From contig CACYZY010000002.1 in NCBI GenBank assembly GCA_902779085.1, positions 310,001 through 374,000 on the forward strand: a stretch of 64,000 nucleotides of DNA, read 5' to 3'. Made by a program: the position numbers and the translations under genes. The stretch comes from an uncultured Bacteroidales bacterium. Its GTDB lineage: Bacteria > Bacteroidota > Bacteroidia > Bacteroidales > Bacteroidaceae. Under the pieces are notes generated by a model that searched no databases, was not told the DNA's origin, and was given only the letters and a program-made list of their open reading frames with translations. Shown here one piece after another: positions 54,857 through 62,991 of this stretch (position 1 is the first letter of the stretch; each line of letters starts with the position of its first letter).

Positions 54857-57800
54857 ATGAAAGAAAGAGTATTAGTGCTTTTGGCTTGCTTATTTGCAAG
54901 CTTCACATTGGCAATGGCACAGTCACGTACTGTACGTGGTACCGTTGCTGATGAAGCGGGAGACCCCATCATTGGTGCTTCCGTATTGGTAAAAGGAACG
55001 AATACCGGTACTATCACTGACATTGACGGTGCTTTCGTTCTGTCTAACGTTCCTTCAAATGCATCTACCCTGGTTATTTCATATGTAGGTATGAAAACCC
55101 AGGAAGTGGCTATTGCTAACAACGTACAGGTGGTGATGGCTAACGATGCTGAGATGTTGGAAGAAGTTGTGGTTACTGGTTACGGCTCACAGCGCAAGGC
55201 ATCTTTTACTGGTGCTGCTACTGTGGTAGGTCAGGAAGCTATTAGCCGCAAGACTGACGCTAACTTCGTGAAGTCATTGGAAGGTACCGTTACAGGTTTG
55301 ACCATGAGTAACTCAACCAGCATGCCTGGTACTTGGGCTTCTGTCAACATCCGTGGTTTAGGTTCTTTGTCATCAAACGACCAGCCTTTGTATGTGATTG
55401 ATGGTATGCCTGTCAATTCTGACAGTGATACAATGAGTTCAAGCTCAAACAACTCTCTGGACCCAATGGCCAGTATAAATCCTAACGATATTGAGAGCGT
55501 TACCGTATTGAAAGATGCTGCTGCTACCGCTATCTATGGTTCTCGTGCTGCTAATGGTGTGATTGTGATTACTACCAAGAAGGGTGCGCAGGGTAAGTTG
55601 AGCCTCAATCTGGATGTAAAGCAAGGTTTCTCAAGCGTGGCTAACAACAACATGAAGTTTGCCAATGCTAAGCAGACCATGGACCTGTTTGCAAGAGGTT
55701 ATATGGCTCGTTATCCAGATAATTTCTCTTCTTATGATGAAGCATACAACTATTTGAAGAACGACTACTTCGAGTGGGATGGCGTGACGGATGTTAACTG
55801 GCCTGACCAGATTTTCCGCAATGCACACTATCAGGATTACAACTTGAGCATTCAGGGTGGTTCCAACGATACTCATTATTATATAAGTGGTGAATACCTC
55901 GATACTAAGGGTGTGGTTGTTGGTTCTGACATGAAGCGTTATTCTGGCCGTGTTAACCTCGACAGCAAGTATAAGTTCTTGACCGTTGGTATGAACGCCA
56001 GCGTTAGCTATACTGAGAAGCAGTCATTCTCACAGAGTACTGCTGGCTCAATGTCTTCTCCTCAAGTAAGTGCCATGTCTGCATGGTTGCCTATGTATCC
56101 AACTCACAGAGATGGTGACTACAATACTTATGACGCAAACTACAACCCATTGGCAGTAACTGATCCTGACCTGGGTGACCAGTATGAGGTAAACAACTTG
56201 ACCATCAACATGAACCCATATCTGCAGATTGACTTCGGTTATGGCATCTGGGCTAAGAGTAACTTGGGTGTGAACGTGATGGATCAGCGTGAGTATAACT
56301 ACTGGAGTGCTGTATATAACAACCAGGGTATGAACTACAATGGTTTGGGTCAGCAGTATAACTCTCGTTACACTACTTTGACTTGGAACAACACATTGGG
56401 TTGGAACCATACTTTCAACGATGTGCACAACATCTCTATCCTGTTGGGTCAGGAAACTCAGAAGCGTACTTACTACTATGAGTACTACGAAGGTGCTGAT
56501 TTCCCATTTGCTAAGTCTGGTATGCGTGACATGTCAACTGCTGGTCAGATGGATATGGGTGCTGAGTACTTCAAGCAGGAGCGTACTTTGGCTTCTTTCT
56601 TTGCTGATTTGCACTATGACTATGCTAACAGATACTATGTGAGCGGTTCTATCCGTCGTGATGGTTCTTCACTCTTCGGTGCTAACCACCGTTGGGGTAC
56701 TTTCTGGTCATTCGGTTTGAAATGGCGTGTGTCTGAGGAAGCTTTCCTGAAGGACAACAACACTATTACCAATCTGGCTGTTCGTCTGTCTGACGGTACT
56801 GTAGGTAACCAAGATCTGCCAAGCTGGTATGCAGCTCGTGGTGTATATGAGACTGGTTACAACTATAATAGCGCTCCTGGTATGGTGCCAAGCCGTATCA
56901 GTAACCCTAACTTGACTTGGGAGAAATCTAACAAGTTTGATGTGGGTATCGACGTGAGCCTGTTCCATAAGTTGAACTTCAGTGTTGACTACTATAATGA
57001 GGTTACTTCTGATGCTTTGTTTGAGGTGCCATTGTCAAGAACTACTGGTTTGAGCACTACTTACCAGAACATCGGTAAGATTCGTAACCGTGGTCTGGAG
57101 TTCAGCGCAAACTATGCTGTTGTTAACAACAAAGACTGGACCGTTAATGTATTTGGTACTTTAACTTGGAACAAGAACAAGGTTATCAAGATGAACGGTG
57201 AGCCTATCGAGAGCACATACACCATTATTGAGGAGGGTTATCCATACCGTCAGTTCAAGATGGTAGAATATGCAGGTGTAGATCGTGAGACTGGTTTGGC
57301 TCTGTATTATAAGAATGAGACTGGTGACGAAACTACTACTAACTGGAACGAGGCTTCTAAGCGTTATGTAGGCAGCGCAGATCCAAAGGTATATGGTGGT
57401 TTCGGTGCTAATGCTACATGGAAGGGCTTCGACCTGAGCGTGAACTTTACTTACAAGTTGGGTGGCAAAGTATATGACTCTGGTGCTAAGTTCACAGGCT
57501 GGGGTACTGCATTCCGTACTCCTCTGGAAAAGGTGGCTGAGAACTCTTGGACTCCTGAGAACAAGGATGCTGCATATCCTCAGTGGGTATATGGTGCTAC
57601 ACAGGCTTGGCAGAACTCAACTCGCTGGTTGATGAGTGGTAATTTCTTGCGTCTGAGCAACATCACCTTTGGTTATACATTACCAAAGAAGTTCACTCGT
57701 AAGGCACTGATGGATAAAGTTCGTCTGTACACTACATTCGACAATGTATATACTTGGACAGCTAAGGACTTTACTGGTTACAATCCTGAGACATACGCAA

Positions 57801-57868
57801 GTGGTCAGATTGCATGGCAGTACCCTGCTATCTTCACTTTCACCGGCGGTATTCAGGTTACATTCTAA
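54857..57868 (+). CDS. SusC/RagA-type TonB-linked outer-membrane transporter, pair 3
   Basis: 1,003-residue TonB-dependent importer. The start at 54857 (MKERVLVLLACLFAS) gives a proper signal peptide ending AMAQ; an in-frame ATG at 54770 would add 29 polar residues ahead of it. CarboxypepD-reg-like domain (about 25-95), MLEEVVVTGYGSQ (about 105), plug with NGVIVITTKKG, barrel ending GGIQVTF. Only the leader and the N-terminal domain resemble SusC1/2; the barrel and partner SusD belong to a different subgroup, implying a different cargo. Confidence 0.95.
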   Translation: MKERVLVLLACLFASFTLAMAQSRTVRGTVADEAGDPIIGASVLVKGTNTGTITDIDGAFVLSNVPSNASTLVISYVGMKTQEVAIANNVQVVMANDAEMLEEVVVTGYGSQRKASFTGAATVVGQEAISRKTDANFVKSLEGTVTGLTMSNSTSMPGTWASVNIRGLGSLSSNDQPLYVIDGMPVNSDSDTMSSSSNNSLDPMASINPNDIESVTVLKDAAATAIYGSRAANGVIVITTKKGAQGKLSLNLDVKQGFSSVANNNMKFANAKQTMDLFARGYMARYPDNFSSYDEAYNYLKNDYFEWDGVTDVNWPDQIFRNAHYQDYNLSIQGGSNDTHYYISGEYLDTKGVVVGSDMKRYSGRVNLDSKYKFLTVGMNASVSYTEKQSFSQSTAGSMSSPQVSAMSAWLPMYPTHRDGDYNTYDANYNPLAVTDPDLGDQYEVNNLTINMNPYLQIDFGYGIWAKSNLGVNVMDQREYNYWSAVYNNQGMNYNGLGQQYNSRYTTLTWNNTLGWNHTFNDVHNISILLGQETQKRTYYYEYYEGADFPFAKSGMRDMSTAGQMDMGAEYFKQERTLASFFADLHYDYANRYYVSGSIRRDGSSLFGANHRWGTFWSFGLKWRVSEEAFLKDNNTITNLAVRLSDGTVGNQDLPSWYAARGVYETGYNYNSAPGMVPSRISNPNLTWEKSNKFDVGIDVSLFHKLNFSVDYYNEVTSDALFEVPLSRTTGLSTTYQNIGKIRNRGLEFSANYAVVNNKDWTVNVFGTLTWNKNKVIKMNGEPIESTYTIIEEGYPYRQFKMVEYAGVDRETGLALYYKNETGDETTTNWNEASKRYVGSADPKVYGGFGANATWKGFDLSVNFTYKLGGKVYDSGAKFTGWGTAFRTPLEKVAENSWTPENKDAAYPQWVYGATQAWQNSTRWLMSGNFLRLSNITFGYTLPKKFTRKALMDKVRLYTTFDNVYTWTAKDFTGYNPETYASGQIAWQYPAIFTFTGGIQVTF

Positions 57869-57893
57869 GTTTCACTTAAATTAAGGAAAGACA

Positions 57894-59354
57894 ATGAAAA
57901 AATATATTCTTAGTGCATTGGCAGCTGTGGCACTGGCAGGTAGTTTGTCCAGCTGCAAGGACTATCTGGATACCAATATTTATAAAGGTATTGATCTGGA
58001 GACGGGTCTGGTGAATGCTAACAATGTATCTATCGCATTGAATGGTGCGTACTACCAGTTCCAGCGTTACTACTTCACTGGTACTTATGCTGTTGCAATT
58101 GGCGATGTGGTGTCAGATATTTCATATTGGAATGGCAATACTGGTCACTGGAACAACCTCTATGAGTTCTCTTACAACGATACCGACACTTATCTCAACA
58201 ATATCTGGACCTATGGTTACAAGGTTGCAGATAACACAGCTCGTGTTATCAAAGCTGTTGATGAGATTTATGGCGAGGCTTCTGACTCTGAGAAGGAAGA
58301 ACTGAATTTGGCTAAGGCTGAGGCTTTGGCACTGCGTGCATATGCTAACTTCTATCTGGTGAACATATATGCACATCAGGTAAAAGTAAATGGTACAGAC
58401 TTCAGCTCTAAGCCTGGTATCGTATTGGTGAACGAGCCTATTGAAGCATTGACTGAAGTATCTCGTTCTACTGTAGGCGAGGCTTATAGCTCAATTGTAA
58501 GTGATTTGAATCAGGCTATCAGTCTGTTCAAACAGGTGGGTGACCGTGGTCAGAAAATCTATATGAATCTGGCTGGTGCAGAAGGTTTGCTGGCTCGCGT
58601 ATCTCTCTATATGGAGAACTGGGCAGATGCTGCCAAGTATGCACAGGATGCTTTGAACGATGGTGGCAACCCAGCATTGGCTTATACAGCAGATGCTTTC
58701 AAGGCTCTGTATGCTAACAGCACCAGCAACTCTGAGAGCTTCTTCCAGAATGCCATCAACGCTACTACAAACTGGTCAGCTAACTCAGCTGGTACATTGT
58801 GGAGCACCTATAACTTCAGTCCGAACCCATACCTGAAGTCACTTTTTGCTGAAGGTGATGCTCGTACTGCTGTTATGGAGATGGGTGAAAACAATACTGA
58901 TGCAGTGCCAGTTTATAATGCTGGTAAATTCCATCACTATGAATCAAATAACTCTGCATACCAGACCAATTATTTGATTAATGCTCCTGAGATGCACCTG
59001 ATTATTGCCGAGGCTAATGCTAAGCAAGGCAATACTGCTGCTGCTAAGGAAGCTCTGCTGGTGGTTGCTAAGCGTAACCCTGCCATCACTTCTGTTGATG
59101 ATATCAAAGGTGACGTAATGCAGTTCATCAAGGAAGAGCGTGCTCGTGAGCTGTTCCAGGAAGGTCATCGCTTGTGGGACTTGCGCCGTTGGGGTGACAA
59201 GGTGAGTGTAAGTGCATACGCTGCTCCTGCTATTAATTACTCATATAAGAACTATGATATCTCTGAACTGGTATTCCCAATTCCTGTTGATGAAATTAAT
59301 GCTGGCTTTGGTGTAGCTCAGAATGACGAGTGGCCAAATGTAATGCCTAAATAG
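57894..59354 (+). CDS. SusD/RagB outer-membrane lipoprotein, pair 3
   Basis: 486-residue classical RagB/SusD protein. Lipobox SLSSC gives Cys21. TPR-like helices include AEALALRAYANFYLVNIYA; the C-terminal signature is KEERARELFQEGHRLWDLRRWG and FPIPVDEINAG. This is a different subgroup from the SusD proteins of pairs 1 and 2. It follows SusC3 by 25 bp and is ended by a hairpin at 59387. Cargo unknown. Confidence 0.95.
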   Translation: MKKYILSALAAVALAGSLSSCKDYLDTNIYKGIDLETGLVNANNVSIALNGAYYQFQRYYFTGTYAVAIGDVVSDISYWNGNTGHWNNLYEFSYNDTDTYLNNIWTYGYKVADNTARVIKAVDEIYGEASDSEKEELNLAKAEALALRAYANFYLVNIYAHQVKVNGTDFSSKPGIVLVNEPIEALTEVSRSTVGEAYSSIVSDLNQAISLFKQVGDRGQKIYMNLAGAEGLLARVSLYMENWADAAKYAQDALNDGGNPALAYTADAFKALYANSTSNSESFFQNAINATTNWSANSAGTLWSTYNFSPNPYLKSLFAEGDARTAVMEMGENNTDAVPVYNAGKFHHYESNNSAYQTNYLINAPEMHLIIAEANAKQGNTAAAKEALLVVAKRNPAITSVDDIKGDVMQFIKEERARELFQEGHRLWDLRRWGDKVSVSAYAAPAINYSYKNYDISELVFPIPVDEINAGFGVAQNDEWPNVMPK

Positions 59355-59386
59355 TTTTAGAGCTTTTTGCAAAATATGATTGTTAG

Positions 59387-59411
59387 GGGGCTCCACGTGA
59401 TGTGGGGCCCT
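59387..59411 (+). terminator. Terminator of SusC/D operon 3
   Basis: 10-bp stem GGGGCTCCAC / GTGGGGCCCT with wobble pairs, 5-nt loop, followed by CTTCTTTATT. Confidence 0.8.
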
Positions 59412-59419
59412 CTTCTTTA

Positions 59420-60712
59420 TTAAAGGTGTTTACACTTTATAAGCACTTTATCATGTGAATGCAGGGTAGTAGCAAAGAGATAGGTATCGCCGCCTTCCTG
59501 TAGATGGAGGCGTTTGCGTAGTTCGGCTACTGAGGCGGGAAAGTTGCGGATGGTTATGTTGGCTTTTGTGGTGTCAGCCAGCAAAGCTTTCAGCTCTTTT
59601 TTACCAAAGCCACAGGATTTTTCAACTTTGAAGATACGCCCAGGGAAATCAGGTATGATTATGTCTGAGGTGTATAGATGACTGTTTGCATGGAGTTTCT
59701 TCACACCATAGTGCTTTGTCAAGCAACGATAGGCACCGGCCTTTAGGATGGAGGCATTAGGCTCATACAAATAATGGCCCATTTCATCGGCAAATACGTA
59801 GGCGGTTTGTTGTTCTTCTGCCTTATTGAATGAAAATGTCTGCACCTCGTCTTTCTTGATATTGGCACAATGGATGGGTGTCTTGTCAATGTCAGTTATA
59901 ACATCTTTTGATAAGATGAGCAGTAACTCTTTGCATTCGTTGTCAACAGCAACGATGTGTGCCTCTTCCACATGCTTCAACTGACTCAAAGCCAGATCAA
60001 GGTCGAGCATGGGTGATAGCTTTATCATGACATGACTGGCTTTGTTGACAAGCATCTCTTCCAACTTGCTTACATCTGGTTCGCAATCACTAATGGCTAC
60101 AGTCTTGCCGCCATGACCATCACGCCGTGCGGGGTCGATAAAAAGCCAGCTGAATTTTTCTTTGTTTTCAGTTAGCCAAATAATACTATCTTTGAGGATG
60201 AAGGCAAAGCTTGAATCTGTCGTTTCGTGCCACTCTACATTACTATGAAAATTCTCCTTTTTTGATAAGCCTAAGTTAGTGACTGAGTTCTCGAAGAAGG
60301 TAGATTGTTTGGCATTCAAGGTTAAAAAGTTTTGTTTGGCAATATTGACCAATTCTTCTTGCCTCTCAATATAAGTAGTATGCAGGAAGGCATGTGACAT
60401 AAACCAGCAGTCGATGCCGAAGCCTCCGGTCAGGTCAGCGAGGGATGCATGATTACCCAGTTTTCCAACTACACCATATTTATATATAGCAGTAGCCTCA
60501 GATGAGCATTGCTCTAAAGGCAGGTGGGACGGATAGATGATTTCATCACAAGTAGCCCATGTAGGTACCTTATAGCGAATGCTCTGCCAACCGGCTATTT
60601 GTGTCAGTGCAGTGGGCATATCTACATCAGGATAACGGCCTGCTTGTAAAGCAAGCTGGCGAGTGTCATCTTCCCGATGCTCCTTTATGAACTGCTTTAA
60701 TATATCTTCCAT
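59420..60712 (-). CDS. Class-I SAM-dependent methyltransferase with THUMP-like domain
   Basis: 430-residue cytoplasmic protein. SAM-binding LADLTGGFGID (about 92-102) and a DPARRDGHGG motif (about 193-202) mark the methyltransferase core; the C-terminal third (from about 335, GRIFKVEKSCGFGKKELKALL) resembles the THUMP-like domain of a conserved Bacteroidetes family thought to modify RNA. Target unknown. It ends a two-gene minus-strand unit, 2 bp after the VanX-like gene. Confidence 0.82.
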   Translation of the reverse strand: MEDILKQFIKEHREDDTRQLALQAGRYPDVDMPTALTQIAGWQSIRYKVPTWATCDEIIYPSHLPLEQCSSEATAIYKYGVVGKLGNHASLADLTGGFGIDCWFMSHAFLHTTYIERQEELVNIAKQNFLTLNAKQSTFFENSVTNLGLSKKENFHSNVEWHETTDSSFAFILKDSIIWLTENKEKFSWLFIDPARRDGHGGKTVAISDCEPDVSKLEEMLVNKASHVMIKLSPMLDLDLALSQLKHVEEAHIVAVDNECKELLLILSKDVITDIDKTPIHCANIKKDEVQTFSFNKAEEQQTAYVFADEMGHYLYEPNASILKAGAYRCLTKHYGVKKLHANSHLYTSDIIIPDFPGRIFKVEKSCGFGKKELKALLADTTKANITIRNFPASVAELRKRLHLQEGGDTYLFATTLHSHDKVLIKCKHL

Positions 60713-60714
60713 CG

Positions 60715-61416
60715 TTAAGGTATTACCTTATATCTCACTCTTGCTACATTGCGACTTACGAGATTGAAATGCCACCACTCGGAAGGTAATGAACGGAAGC
60801 CGGCTTCTCGCATAACACTGATAAGTAACCGCCTGTTCTGCAAAGCTTCTGAGCTTATTGCTGTATAGTCGGTATGAGCTTCACGCCCTAAATGGTCCAC
60901 TTTAGTACCCATGGGGATAGTATCGCCTTTCGCATTGACGATGCTGATATCAACAGCCAGTCCGTAGTTGTGCAAACCGCCTCCATGAGCAGGGTTTGAA
61001 ACATAGTTCTGTTGTCTGGTACCCTTTACAGCATTCCACATCTGTTGTTGGATATGCATGGGTCGGGCCGCATCAAAAATTATTAAGCGATAATCGGGAT
61101 GCTTGGCTCTTAAGATTTGTTGTGCCTTTAGCAGGGGATCTATGGCATCTTTGTGCAGGTAGGCCTCTCGCAGGTCATCATAAAGACATCTTCCCATAAA
61201 ATTGTCGTCACGTGCATACATTAGGCTCACCAATATGCTGCTATCTTTTTCTGCTACGTTTACATAGCCTAACGAGTCGAGATAAGTAGCTGTTGCACTT
61301 TTTTGTTGGGCATGTATCTCAATGAAAGACAAAAACAGTAACCAGACTATCATTATTGATACCCTTATGACACCATAGGTTCTTGTTGGTAGCTGTCTTT
61401 CTGTAAATATCTTCAT
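60715..61416 (-). CDS. M15D D-Ala-D-Ala dipeptidase (VanX-like), exported
   Basis: Zinc dipeptidase of the VanX/DdpX type that cleaves D-Ala-D-Ala. Zinc ligands and catalytic residues: His149 and Asp156 in GLHNYGLAVDIS, Glu213 and His216 in EWWHF, plus Arg118 in DAARP. The N-terminus has a membrane segment (about 17-36) that may be a signal peptide or anchor. In Gram-negatives such enzymes recycle wall peptides; no vanH/vanA-type genes are near, so a resistance role is not suggested. Confidence 0.9.
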   Translation of the reverse strand: MKIFTERQLPTRTYGVIRVSIMIVWLLFLSFIEIHAQQKSATATYLDSLGYVNVAEKDSSILVSLMYARDDNFMGRCLYDDLREAYLHKDAIDPLLKAQQILRAKHPDYRLIIFDAARPMHIQQQMWNAVKGTRQQNYVSNPAHGGGLHNYGLAVDISIVNAKGDTIPMGTKVDHLGREAHTDYTAISSEALQNRRLLISVMREAGFRSLPSEWWHFNLVSRNVARVRYKVIP

Positions 61417-61511
61417 TTCCTCTTTTTCTTTGCACGCACAAATATACTTATCTTCTTTGCAAAAACAAATCGTTTTCTCTTTGTTTTATTCTAAAAGTGG
61501 AGAAAAAGAAG

Positions 61512-61519
61512 TATATTTG
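61512..61519 (+). promoter_or_regulatory. -7 element (TATATTTG) of the HTH protein gene
   Basis: Perfect TAnnTTTG 42 bp before the start; no TTTG at the expected -33 distance. Confidence 0.5.
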
Positions 61520-61561
61520 CCCTTAGTAATAGATTAATATTCTGACAGAAAAACCTAAACA

Positions 61562-62308
61562 TTGGGCAAGCTTAACAATATAATAATCTTAGTTTTTACC
61601 CTATTTCTCTGTGCATGCAATGAAAACTGGGGCAAAGAAGACTTTGTTAATTCTTATAATTCTCAGTTGCAGGATCCTGAGCAGTTGGAGCAACTTGTTT
61701 ATAACCATAACCAACTTAGTTTCAAATATAAGGTAATGAAAAATGCCTATGGTTTTGGATTCTTATTCCTAATAGAAGTAGGGATTGTGGTATTGTATTT
61801 TTACCACATCAATGTGCAGGATAAGCAACGTGAGATACAGATAAAGGAATTAGCTGTCGAAACCTATGTTACCCAGATGCAAGAAGCACAAAGTATGATT
61901 GCCATCAAGCAACATGAGATTTCTGGATTGACCAGTCAGTTGTTGCATGGAGATAAGACGAAATTGGTGGACCAACTAATTCTTAAAACAGAAATATTGC
62001 GTCAGCTTAAGATTAATCCTCAAAAACTTTCACATGATAACTTACTGGAAATAGAGCGTGAAGTTAATCATACATTTGACGGCTATGAAAAGCGCTTGGC
62101 TACATTTGTACCTACTTTGACTGATAGTGAACTGGCTCTTTGCTCCCTCATAAAGATTGGGCTTAGTGTGAAAGATATTGCTACTGTCATTTGTATTGAA
62201 TCAACATCCGTGTCACGACGTAAACTGAGGATTAAGGATAAAGTGGCTATGGTGGCAGGTACCTTTGATGCTAAAAGAACCATTGACCAGTGGCTTCGTG
62301 AGTTCTGA
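61562..62308 (+). CDS. Membrane-anchored protein with C-terminal LuxR-like helix-turn-helix
   Basis: 248 residues from a TTG start. In order: signal/lipobox-like FTLFLCAC (Cys17 or 19), a short region, a transmembrane helix (about 61-83), a coiled coil (about 88-150, Gln/Glu-rich), and a C-terminal HTH (about 192-232: DSELALCSLIKIGLSVKDIA, then TSVSRRKLRIKDKV). This resembles the tail of Bacteroidetes TPR-containing regulators, but the sensor TPR part is absent. A DNA-binding domain tied to the membrane suggests membrane-localised transcription control. The upstream part has no in-frame ATG, so the TTG start is inferred from the leader peptide. Confidence 0.7.
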   Translation: MGKLNNIIILVFTLFLCACNENWGKEDFVNSYNSQLQDPEQLEQLVYNHNQLSFKYKVMKNAYGFGFLFLIEVGIVVLYFYHINVQDKQREIQIKELAVETYVTQMQEAQSMIAIKQHEISGLTSQLLHGDKTKLVDQLILKTEILRQLKINPQKLSHDNLLEIEREVNHTFDGYEKRLATFVPTLTDSELALCSLIKIGLSVKDIATVICIESTSVSRRKLRIKDKVAMVAGTFDAKRTIDQWLREF

Positions 62309-62422
62309 TGCTTGCCGTTGTCTATACTTTAACCTTATTTAATGTACAAATGGCTAATAATTAGTTCCTTCTATTTCTTATCCTGTCTATAACCTATCCA
62401 CTGAGATTATGAATTATAACTA

Positions 62423-62430
62423 TATCTTTG
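62423..62430 (+). promoter_or_regulatory. -7 element (TATCTTTG) of the small membrane protein gene
   Basis: Perfect TAnnTTTG 29 bp before the ATG at 62460; the -33 element is not clear. Confidence 0.5.
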
Positions 62431-62459
62431 CAACATAATAGTTCTTAATCATTTGTGTC

Positions 62460-62897
62460 ATGAAAAAGTTTTTCTTTATTTTTTTGTTATCAAATGTCGC
62501 GTATTGGATAGCAGCTTTGTTTCGAGGCTATGTTTCCATCACTTCATCTATTTTGGTGGAAGGATTGGTTGTTTTTTTACTCACCTGGTGGTTGTTTAAG
62601 AAATACGAGTTGGACAATGAACCTCCAATTCGTATTTTGTTCCCGTTATTATTTGGATTATTTTGGCTTGAGTTACCTTATAGGATTATTGAAATCTTGT
62701 TTAATGATGGGGGCGCAAATACCAACTTCACTATGCTACACCTGATTATGACACCATTTGTAATCATGTTGTCATATCATTGGTATAAGCATAGAAATTT
62801 CAAAGTTCTGGCGATAGCCACATTAATATGGTTTATAGCTACCATTATAGGTAATACCTACTGGATGGATCTTCTTAAAGGAAAAGCTTTGTTCTAA
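62460..62897 (+). CDS. Hypothetical four-helix membrane protein
   Basis: 145 residues with about four hydrophobic helices (about 3-20, 28-46, 58-78, 90-108) and a fifth weaker one near 118-133. No motif recognised. It has its own promoter and ends where a 22-bp repeat array begins. Confidence 0.75.
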   Translation: MKKFFFIFLLSNVAYWIAALFRGYVSITSSILVEGLVVFLLTWWLFKKYELDNEPPIRILFPLLFGLFWLELPYRIIEILFNDGGANTNFTMLHLIMTPFVIMLSYHWYKHRNFKVLAIATLIWFIATIIGNTYWMDLLKGKALF

Positions 62898-62903
62898 TGA
62901 TGG

Positions 62904-62991
62904 CGTCTAGTAGGTAAACGGCCCTCCCGTAGTAGAGCGTCCGTCTACCCGTAGTAGAGAGGCGGTCCTCCCGTAGTAGAGTTTATTCTTT
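62904..62991. repeat. 22-bp repeat array (CCCGTAGTAGAG core)
   Basis: CCCGTAGTAGAG occurs at 62926, 62948 and 62970, exactly 22 bp apart, with a weaker TAGTAG-sharing unit at 62904. The array fills the convergent gap and its last unit runs into the end of the PBP4 gene. TAAACGGCCCTC (62915-62926) also occurs in element D (49571-49582). Confidence 0.8.

Noticed and set aside
60715-61416. VanX-like gene as a glycopeptide resistance locus
   Set aside because: No vanH, vanA/B or two-component genes are present, and Gram-negative homologues act in wall recycling.
49571-62926. TAAACGGCCCTC 12-mer as proof of a shared element
   Set aside because: In 64 kb many 12-mers recur by chance; it is used only as supporting context because both copies are inside repeat clusters.
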